Origin: Thermoflexibacter sp.
GTDB taxonomy: Bacteria > Bacteroidota > Bacteroidia > Cytophagales > Thermoflexibacteraceae
Direction: 5' to 3'
Length of the DNA: 7,275 bases
NCBI GenBank assembly: GCA_025455345.1
Contig: JALOMS010000236.1
Span: 1 to 7,275, forward strand
The translations under genes were made by a program, and so were the position numbers. This document shows positions 1 to 5,982 of this stretch, in pieces. The stretch's first letter is position 1. Each line of letters opens with the position of its first letter. The notes beneath the pieces are model-generated. The model was not told the DNA's origin. It did not search any database and saw nothing but the letters and a program-made list of their open reading frames with translations.

Positions 1-117
1 CCTTGGTCTATTCATGCGGGTTGTGGAACTACTAACTATGGCTTTATTTGGGGCATGGCTGGGGAAAACTTAGATTTTACAGACATGGATTTTGCCCAAA
101 TTGCAGATTTAAAATAA
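1..117 (+). CDS. kduI: 5-dehydro-4-deoxy-D-glucuronate isomerase (KduI), C-terminal end only
   Basis: Frame 1 is open from the first base to TAA at 115-117 and gives 38 residues; the 5' part lies outside the window. The segment PWSIHAGCGTTNYGFIWGMA, followed by GEN, DMD and a final DLK, matches the remembered C-terminus of E. coli KduI (WSIHSG, FIWGMVGEN, DDMDHVAVKDLR). Counting back from the end of the 278-residue family protein, His5 of the fragment falls on His245, one of the metal ligands of this cupin-fold zinc enzyme. KduI isomerises 5-keto-4-deoxyuronate, the open-chain product of unsaturated uronic acids, to 3-deoxy-D-glycero-2,5-hexodiulosonate in the cytoplasm; KduD then makes KDG. 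It lies 158 bp upstream of the DUF4861 gene and in the same direction as the GH88 gene, whose product yields its substrate. Only the tail is visible, so completeness and activity of the gene cannot be judged. Confidence 0.87.
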   Translation, partial: PWSIHAGCGTTNYGFIWGMAGENLDFTDMDFAQIADLK

Positions 118-132
118 AAATAACAAATGAAG

Positions 133-153
133 CCCCAACCCCAACCCTTCCCC
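133..153 (-). other. four-tract G-run (G-quadruplex motif) on the minus strand
   Basis: The + strand has C-runs at 133-136, 139-142, 145-147 and 150-153, each separated by exactly two bases (AA, AA, TT). The - strand therefore carries four runs of three or four G with 2-nt loops, which fits the usual intramolecular G-quadruplex pattern. It begins 15 bp after the kduI stop codon, on the template strand for rightward transcription. The last C-run is also the start of the left arm of the hairpin at 150-207, so the two structures would compete for those bases. Pattern matching only; folding in the cell is unproven. Confidence 0.6.
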
Positions 154-207
154 AAAGGAGAAAGGAGAAAAAATTACTAATTGCTAAAAAGTCTTTCTCC
201 TTTGGGG
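150..207. repeat. perfect 15-bp inverted repeat in the kduI-DUF4861 spacer
   Basis: CCCCAAAGGAGAAAG at 150-164 is the exact reverse complement of 193-207, with 28 bases between the arms (165-192). T149/G208 and G165/T192 could add G-U pairs in RNA. The left arm also contains a tandem heptamer, AAAGGAG at 154-160 and 161-167. The right arm can therefore pair in a second register, 161-170 with 194-203, giving a shorter 10-bp stem. No T-run follows the right arm, so this is not a standard intrinsic terminator. CCCC-AAAGG...CCTTT-GGGG palindromes recur between genes in many Bacteroidota genomes, so a dispersed repeat unit is the likeliest reading. An mRNA-processing or stability hairpin is the alternative. 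Confidence 0.8.
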
Positions 208-235
208 GCGCAGTGCAACTGGCGCAATGCAATTG
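208..235. repeat. two tandem 14-bp repeats, each a small hairpin
   Basis: GCGCAGTGCAACTG at 208-221 is followed directly by GCGCAATGCAATTG at 222-235; 12 of 14 bases agree. Each copy holds a 4-bp stem around a GCA loop: CAGT/ACTG at 211-221 and CAAT/ATTG at 225-235. The two differences, G213 to A227 and C219 to T233, fall on bases that pair with each other, so the G-C pair is replaced by an A-T pair. The block abuts the right arm of the 15-bp inverted repeat (the run of G at 204-208 is shared) and ends 40 bp before the DUF4861 start codon. No function is known. Confidence 0.55.
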
Positions 236-275
236 AAAGATTTAGATAGGGGCAAATTTAAAATAAAACAAAAAT

Positions 276-1550
276 ATGAAAATGTATAAAATTTATACTT
301 TGCTTTTTGGGTTTTTGTTACTTCCTTTTTTGATTTTGGGACAAGAAAAGTCTTCATTGACTATTTCTAATCCTTTGGGAATAAGGAGAATAGACGAGGT
401 CATTGTCTTAAATAAAAAACAAATAGAAAAGAAATCAGGGAAAATTTCGCAAGACAAGTTGCCTCTTTTCACAAATCAAAAAGGCGAGGTCTTGCCTTCT
501 CAAACAGATGATTTGGACGGAGATGGCAAATGGGACGAGGCTGTATTCCTTGCTTCTTTTGAGTCAAAGGAAACTTATAAAGTAAGCATTTCTTGGGTAA
601 AAATTGATGAATTTCCAAAGTTTGCAGTACGTACCCAAGCGCGCATGGCAAAATTGCAAGGCACTCAATTTATGCCGATTACGAAGGAAACCATGCCCGA
701 AGGACACAAACCTACGGACTTTTCTACTACTAAAATGCCTCTTTATCAGGTAGAAGGCGTTGCTTGGGAAAATGACAAAGTAGGTTTTCGCTTGTATTTT
801 GACCAGAGAAATGGTAAAGACATTTTTGGGAAAACCACCAAAGAAATGATACTACAAAATGTAGGCTTACCCAATGGAGATTACCACACCAAAAGCGATT
901 GGGGAATGGACATTTTGAAAGTAGGGGCTTCGCTCGGTGCTGGTTCGGTGGCGATAGTAAGCAAAAATGCAGATGGCAAGGAAACTTTGGTGCGTTTAGG
1001 GGAGAATGTCGGAAAAACCTCTTATGAATTGGTAACGCAGGGAGCAGTAAGGTCTATATTCCGATTAAAATACGAAAATTGGAAAGTGGCTGATAACCAG
1101 ATTTATAACGTAATAGATGAAGTCAGTATTACCGCAGGAAAATATTTTTACGAAAGCAAATTGACCATTTCAGGCTTTTCAGGAGAAAGAGCATTGGCAA
1201 CGGGCATTGTAAATCTATATAGTGATAAATCAAACCAAATAAATCAGAAAAAGTACAGCATTTTATCTACACACGCCAAGCAAAGCGAAAATAAAGATAT
1301 GCTTGGCATGGGTGTCATCATAGACCAATCTATTTTTGCAGGCTTTGGCGAAACGCCCGAAGTAGGCGCGGAAAAGGTTTTGCAAACTTACTTTGTAAAG
1401 ATGAAAGCCACAGAAAATCAGCCAATTACTTATCGCTTTTATGCGGGCTGGGAGGCAAGTGATAGCCGCTTTGCACAAGCTACCTTCTTCGCACAATTTT
1501 TAGAAGAAGAAGGAGAAAAGAAAAGTAATCCAATAAAAATTAAATACTAA
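276..1550 (+). CDS. exported DUF4861 family protein of a uronate PUL
   Basis: A 424-residue protein. Residues 1-22 form a signal peptide: Lys2 and Lys5, a hydrophobic core at about 8-21, then LILG before Gln23, a typical Bacteroidota signal peptidase I site. There is no lipobox Cys, so it is probably periplasmic. The mature protein matches DUF4861 as I recall it. It has an N-terminal NPLGIRRIDEVI strand region at 32-43, an acidic DDLDGDGKWDE segment at 78-88 resembling a calcium loop, and the most family-like stretch at 157-186 (YQVEGVAWENDKVGFR, then YFDQRNGKDIFGK). DYHTKSDWGMDILKVG (202-217) and SLGAG (219-223) follow, and the C-terminus is highly charged. The family has no reaction that I know of. 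Its place between kduI and the GH88 gene suggests a role in processing or binding unsaturated uronides; this is inference from context. ATG at 276 is chosen because it gives the full signal peptide; ATG at 282 would lose only two residues. No Shine-Dalgarno sequence is seen, only an A-rich leader, which is usual in this phylum. Confidence 0.88.
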   Translation: MKMYKIYTLLFGFLLLPFLILGQEKSSLTISNPLGIRRIDEVIVLNKKQIEKKSGKISQDKLPLFTNQKGEVLPSQTDDLDGDGKWDEAVFLASFESKETYKVSISWVKIDEFPKFAVRTQARMAKLQGTQFMPITKETMPEGHKPTDFSTTKMPLYQVEGVAWENDKVGFRLYFDQRNGKDIFGKTTKEMILQNVGLPNGDYHTKSDWGMDILKVGASLGAGSVAIVSKNADGKETLVRLGENVGKTSYELVTQGAVRSIFRLKYENWKVADNQIYNVIDEVSITAGKYFYESKLTISGFSGERALATGIVNLYSDKSNQINQKKYSILSTHAKQSENKDMLGMGVIIDQSIFAGFGETPEVGAEKVLQTYFVKMKATENQPITYRFYAGWEASDSRFAQATFFAQFLEEEGEKKSNPIKIKY

Positions 1551-1614
1551 AACTAAGGAATGATGGATTATTGGAGGTGAATGAATATAAACTAATTAAT
1601 AAAATCTATTGAAT

Positions 1615-2799
1615 ATGAATAAAATGAAAACAAAACTACTAACGATTTTTATGTTTCTTATTTCCCTCAATGCCTTTACACAGGGAAAAATAGATGTAAA
1701 AAAACAATTTGAGCTTGCCACAGCGCAGTACGAACTTTTGTTAAAAGCGCACCCTGATACCAATAAAACGCCTCAATCTTTTAAACCTGACGGCACTTAT
1801 TCCGATAGACCTACGGAATGGTGGTGTAGTGGTTTTTTTGGTGGTTCATTGTGGTATCTGTACGAATACACAAAAGAAGAAAAGTGGAAAGACGCGGCTC
1901 ACCTCTGGACAATGGCAGTACAGAGCGAGCAGTATAACACAAGAACCCACGATTTGGGTTTTATGCTGTACTGTCCCTTCGGAAATGGGTACAGACTGAC
2001 CAAAAACCCTGCTTATCCGCCTATTATGCTCAAAGGAGCAGAGTCGCTTTCCACTCGTTTTGACCCCGAAGTGGGCGTTATCAAATCTTGGGACAACTTC
2101 AAAGGGCATACATATCCTGTCATCATTGATAATATGATGAATTTGGAGTTTCTGTTTTGGGCAACCAAGTTTGGCGGAAATAAGAAATACTACGACCTTT
2201 CTGTAAAACACGCTGACGCAACGCTAAAAAATCATTACAGAAAAGACAATAGCTCTTACCATGTTTTGCTTTACGAAAAAGGAGGGAAAGTATCCAAAAA
2301 AGTTACACACCAAGGTGCGGCAGACGAGTCGGCTTGGGCGCGCGGGCAAGCATGGGGTTTGTACGGCTATGTGGTGATGTATAGAGAAACGCAAAACAAA
2401 AAATACCTGAAACAAGCCATCAAAATCGCTGATTTTATCATCAATCACCCTAATCTGCCTGCGGACAAAGTTCCTTATTGGGACTTTAATGCACCCAAAA
2501 TTCCAAATGAAGAGCGAGACGCTTCTGCGGCGGCAATTACTTCTAATGCCTTGATGGAACTTTCTACTTACGTTAAAAAAGACAAGCAAAAAAACTATTT
2601 TGAGGTTGCCGAGCAAATGCTTGTAAGTCTGTCATCGCCCGCCTATCGTGCCGAATTAAATGAAAATGGCAATTTCCTCATCAAACACTGCGTAGGGCAT
2701 AAGCCAGGGAATTCGGAAATAGATGTGCCACTTGTATATGCCGATTACTATTATTTAGAAGCACTCTTGCGCTATGACACTTTGATAAACAAGAAATAA
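1615..2799 (+). CDS. unsaturated glucuronyl hydrolase, glycoside hydrolase family 88
   Basis: A 394-residue protein, close to the usual length of about 380 plus a signal peptide. It hydrates the 4,5 double bond of the unsaturated uronic acid left by polysaccharide lyases, releasing it from the non-reducing end of oligosaccharides. Family motifs appear in order on what should be an (alpha/alpha)6 barrel: EWWCSGFFGGSLW (68-80), THDLGF (111-116), YPVIIDNMMNL (167-177), HQGAADESAWARGQAWGLYG (232-251), YWDF (288-291), RDASAAAI (301-308) and GHKPGNSEID (361-370). Asp113 and Asp172 line up with Asp88 and Asp149 of the Bacillus sp. GL1 enzyme, so the catalytic pair is intact. Residues 1-22 are a signal peptide ending before Gln23, with no lipobox, so it is probably periplasmic. 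ATG at 1615 was chosen; ATG at 1624 (391 residues) keeps the signal peptide and is equally possible, while TTG at 1609 is less likely. The gene starts 64 bp after the DUF4861 stop. GH105 is the nearest alternative family, but these motifs are GH88-like. Substrate (pectin, ulvan or glycosaminoglycan) is not determined. Confidence 0.93.
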   Translation: MNKMKTKLLTIFMFLISLNAFTQGKIDVKKQFELATAQYELLLKAHPDTNKTPQSFKPDGTYSDRPTEWWCSGFFGGSLWYLYEYTKEEKWKDAAHLWTMAVQSEQYNTRTHDLGFMLYCPFGNGYRLTKNPAYPPIMLKGAESLSTRFDPEVGVIKSWDNFKGHTYPVIIDNMMNLEFLFWATKFGGNKKYYDLSVKHADATLKNHYRKDNSSYHVLLYEKGGKVSKKVTHQGAADESAWARGQAWGLYGYVVMYRETQNKKYLKQAIKIADFIINHPNLPADKVPYWDFNAPKIPNEERDASAAAITSNALMELSTYVKKDKQKNYFEVAEQMLVSLSSPAYRAELNENGNFLIKHCVGHKPGNSEIDVPLVYADYYYLEALLRYDTLINKK

Positions 2800-2874
2800 A
2801 AGTTTGAACTGATTGGATAACATAGCATTACATCTTTAAGATTATCTCATTTTTAACCATTAATCATCATAAAT

Positions 2875-5800
2875 ATGAAAATTATTTTACATCAGAAACA
2901 AAAATACATGGGCAAGAAACCCTTATTGTTTGTTTTTCTCATGTCCTTTTTTGTTTTTTTCTCACAAGCCAATGTATGGGCATTTGAATATGCAAGACTG
3001 CTTACTATTTCTGGAAAAGTAACAGACGAGGAGGGCAATAGCCTTCCAGGGGTCAATGTACTGCTCAAAGGCACAAATACAGGCACAACCACAGACGGCG
3101 AAGGCAAATATGCCATAAGTCTATCAGAAGACAGCAAAAATGCAATCTTGCTTTTCTCTTTTGTGGGCTACTTCACCAAGGAAGTGCCTATTAATAACCA
3201 AACAACTATCGATGTAGCTCTTTCACCAGATGTAAGGGCTTTGTCAGAAATAGTAGTCGTAGGCTACGGTACACAAAAGAAAAGTGATATTACAGGCTCT
3301 TTGGCTTCGGTTTCTTCCAAAGAAATCATGGCTGTACCCGTATCAGGCATTGGACAAGCAATGCAAGGCAGGGCGGCAGGTGTGCAAGTTACGCAGTCTT
3401 CCAATGCCCCAGGTGGTGGCGTAAGTATTAGAATAAGAGGCGGTAATTCTATCAATGCAGGGAATGAGCCGCTTTATGTGATAGATGGTTATCCTGTCTA
3501 TAATGAAAATGGAGCAAATATTAACCCTAATGATGTAGAATCTATTGAAATTCTCAAAGACGCTTCTGCTACGGCTATTTATGGCTCTCGTGGGGCAAAT
3601 GGCGTAGTCATGGTTACGACCAAAAGAGGCAAATCAGGGCAAAATAAAATAGACTTTGAATCTTACTACGGCACACAAGAAGTTGTAAAAAGGATTCCCA
3701 TGCTCAATGCCACAGAATACGCTACACTTGTCAATGAAGCACAAGCCAATGCAAACAGAGCAAGGGTATTTTCTGACGCTGAAATTGCCGCTTTTGGTGC
3801 AGGAACAGATTGGCAGAATGAAATTTTTAGAAAAGCACCTATCCAAAACTATCAACTGACGATGTCAGGGGGAAATGACAAAACTCGCTATGCCATTATG
3901 GGCAACTATTTCAAACAAGATGGGGTAATCATTAGGTCAAATTTTAACAGAGCTTCTTTTAGGGTAAACTTAGACCACAAAGTAAGTGATAGACTAAGCA
4001 TAGGAACGACCATAAACCTCACTCGGACTACGAACAATGCCGTTCCTACGGACGCAGATGGTGGAAATAGCGCAACAGTAGTGTATAGTGCTTTGAACTT
4101 CTCTCCAACACAGCCCGTCCGCAATGCTGACGGTAGTTTTGTGGTACTTAATACCCCAGGTCGCGTGCAAATAGGTAGCCCTGTGGCGCAAGCAAACGGA
4201 ACTGATAACCAAACACAAGGCACACGTATTCTTGGAAATGTGTTTGCGGAATACAAAATCATAGATGGTTTATCCTTTCGTACCAGTTGGGGTACAGATT
4301 TGAACGACAGTCGCAATAATTTTTATATTTCCCAACTAACCGCCACAGGATTGAATCTAAGAGGGCAGGGAGCGATTACAGATAATAAAAACCAAAACTG
4401 GATTAACGAAAATACGCTTACTTATACCAAAACTTTTGACCAGAAGCATAGTGTAACTGCTCTCATAGGGTACAGTATGCAAGGGAATAAGTTTGAGCAG
4501 GTGCGTGCCGCAGCGCAAGGCTTTGCCAATGACATCTTGATTTACAATAACTTAGGCTCTGCCTCTACTCCACTCACGCCTTCCTCTGGCGCAAGTGCAT
4601 GGCAGCTCAATTCGTATTTGTCAAGGGTAAATTATGGTTTCAAAGACAAGTATTTAGCAACTATAACGGTACGCGCAGATGGTTCGTCAAGGTTTGGTGC
4701 AGATAATAAGTGGGCTGTATTTCCTTCCGCTTCTTTGGCATGGAGGGTTTCCGAAGAAAGTTTTATCAAAAATATAAAACAGATTACTGATTTGAAAATA
4801 AGAGCAAGCTATGGCATTAGTGGAAACCAAGAAATAGGTCAGTATCAATCCTTAGCGGCATTAGGAACACAAAATGCAAACTTTGGAAATACAGTTTCAG
4901 TGGGAATAGGACCTGTGAGAGTGGCAAATCCTGACTTGCGCTGGGAAACAACTGCACAGACAGATATTGGCATAGACTTGGGCTTATTTAATAACCGTTT
5001 GACGCTTACCGCAGATTATTACATCAAAAAAACAACAGATTTGCTATTGGCTGTGCCACTACCGTTTACTTCTGGATTTTCTTCTGCCTTACAAAACTTG
5101 GGAAGTTTGGAAAATAAGGGGGTAGAGTTTGGTATCACAAGTACCAATTTGACAGGAGAATTCAAATGGACTACTAATTTTAATATTGCTTCTAATCGCA
5201 CACAAGTATTAGATTTAGGGACACAAAGAGAATTTATTGCAGGAGAGGCAAGCGGACACTTGCAGTTACCAAATTCAGGAATTGTAAGGGTTGGAGAGCC
5301 GATTGGTGTGTTTTATGGATTAGTTTCTTCGGGTATTTTCCCCAATCAGGCGGCAGTAGATGCCTCCGCCCAGAGAACGGCTCGCCCAGGGGACAGAAGC
5401 TATGTCGACCAAAATGGAGATGGTGTGATTAATGCAAATGACAGGGTAATTTTAGGACAAGCCCTGCCCAAAATCTTTGGTGGTCTGACTAATACCTTTT
5501 CTTATAAGGGCATAGAATTGAGCGTGTTTTTACAAGGTGTTTCTGGAAATAGTATTTTGAATATTAACCGTTTTGAGTTAGAATCATTGACAGGTGTAAG
5601 TAATCAAAGTAGAGAAACACTAAACCGATGGACTCCCAACAACACAAACACAGACATTGCAAGGGCAAACGCCGCAGGCAATCCTTATGTCATTTCCTCA
5701 CGCCAAGTAGAAGATGGGTCTTATTTGAGGATTAAGAATATCAATCTGTCCTATTCTTTTCCTGCGGAAGTATTAAAAGTTATCAAATTGACAAACTTGC

Positions 5801-5961
5801 GATTGTATGTATCTGCTCAAAACTATTTTACATTTACTAAGTACAGTGGTTTTGACCCCGAAGTAAATCGTTTTGGGCAATCTACCCTGAGCCAAGGCAT
5901 AGATTACGGTAGCTATCCAAACAATAAGATTCTGCTCTTTGGAATTAATGCAAGTTTTTAA
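2875..5961 (+). CDS. SusC/RagA-type TonB-dependent outer-membrane transporter
   Basis: A complete 1028-residue SusC-type porin that imports oligosaccharides across the outer membrane, powered by TonB-ExbBD. Order of parts: signal peptide with its core at about 16-30 and likely cleavage after Ala36; a carboxypeptidase-regulatory-like domain at 44-117 (ISGKVTDEEGNSLPGVNV, then SFVGY at 95-99); a TonB box around 122-133 (ALSEIVVVGYGT); a plug with IRIRGGNS (185-192), PLYVIDGYPV (199-208), and VESIEILKDASATAIYGSRG with ANGVVMVTT (221-249); then the 22-strand barrel, ending in Phe1028 after ILLFGINAS. DQNGDGVINANDR at 845-857 is the calcium-loop-like motif common near the end of SusC barrels. There is no STN domain before the regulatory-like domain, so direct signalling to an anti-sigma factor is unlikely. 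ATG at 2875 is used; ATG at 2908 (Met12, MGKKPLL) also gives a good signal peptide. The gene starts 75 bp after the GH88 stop and 21 bp separate it from susD, so susC and susD are almost surely co-transcribed. Confidence 0.97.
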   Translation: MKIILHQKQKYMGKKPLLFVFLMSFFVFFSQANVWAFEYARLLTISGKVTDEEGNSLPGVNVLLKGTNTGTTTDGEGKYAISLSEDSKNAILLFSFVGYFTKEVPINNQTTIDVALSPDVRALSEIVVVGYGTQKKSDITGSLASVSSKEIMAVPVSGIGQAMQGRAAGVQVTQSSNAPGGGVSIRIRGGNSINAGNEPLYVIDGYPVYNENGANINPNDVESIEILKDASATAIYGSRGANGVVMVTTKRGKSGQNKIDFESYYGTQEVVKRIPMLNATEYATLVNEAQANANRARVFSDAEIAAFGAGTDWQNEIFRKAPIQNYQLTMSGGNDKTRYAIMGNYFKQDGVIIRSNFNRASFRVNLDHKVSDRLSIGTTINLTRTTNNAVPTDADGGNSATVVYSALNFSPTQPVRNADGSFVVLNTPGRVQIGSPVAQANGTDNQTQGTRILGNVFAEYKIIDGLSFRTSWGTDLNDSRNNFYISQLTATGLNLRGQGAITDNKNQNWINENTLTYTKTFDQKHSVTALIGYSMQGNKFEQVRAAAQGFANDILIYNNLGSASTPLTPSSGASAWQLNSYLSRVNYGFKDKYLATITVRADGSSRFGADNKWAVFPSASLAWRVSEESFIKNIKQITDLKIRASYGISGNQEIGQYQSLAALGTQNANFGNTVSVGIGPVRVANPDLRWETTAQTDIGIDLGLFNNRLTLTADYYIKKTTDLLLAVPLPFTSGFSSALQNLGSLENKGVEFGITSTNLTGEFKWTTNFNIASNRTQVLDLGTQREFIAGEASGHLQLPNSGIVRVGEPIGVFYGLVSSGIFPNQAAVDASAQRTARPGDRSYVDQNGDGVINANDRVILGQALPKIFGGLTNTFSYKGIELSVFLQGVSGNSILNINRFELESLTGVSNQSRETLNRWTPNNTNTDIARANAAGNPYVISSRQVEDGSYLRIKNINLSYSFPAEVLKVIKLTNLRLYVSAQNYFTFTKYSGFDPEVNRFGQSTLSQGIDYGSYPNNKILLFGINASF

Positions 5962-5982
5962 AACCTTAAATCTAATAAAATC

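Noticed and set aside
193..235. Intrinsic terminator after kduI
   Set aside because: The 15-bp stem is followed by GCGCAG and not by a T-run, and the 28-base loop is long. It may still end transcripts by another route, but a standard terminator is not supported.
48..236. 62-codon open frame on the + strand across the kduI end and spacer
   Set aside because: It begins inside kduI in another frame and runs through the C-runs, inverted repeat and tandem repeats. Its product shows no domain, and the Cys-rich start is out-of-frame kduI.
1609..1614. TTG start for the GH88 gene
   Set aside because: ATG codons at 1615 and 1624 follow at once and give the normal signal peptide; nothing favours the TTG.
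2803..2837. Bacteroidota sigma-type promoter before susC (TTTG at 2803-2806, TACATCTT from 2829)
   Set aside because: The -7 element matches TAnnTTTG at only about four of six fixed bases and the spacing is slightly long. Too weak to annotate.
1263..5201. Minus-strand open frames of 60-136 codons within the DUF4861, GH88 and susC genes
   Set aside because: All lie opposite well-supported genes, have no recognisable domain or initiation context, and are explained as coding shadows.
2875..5961. SusC as a sigma/anti-sigma signalling transporter
   Set aside because: The regulatory-like domain begins directly after the signal peptide, leaving no room for an STN signalling domain.
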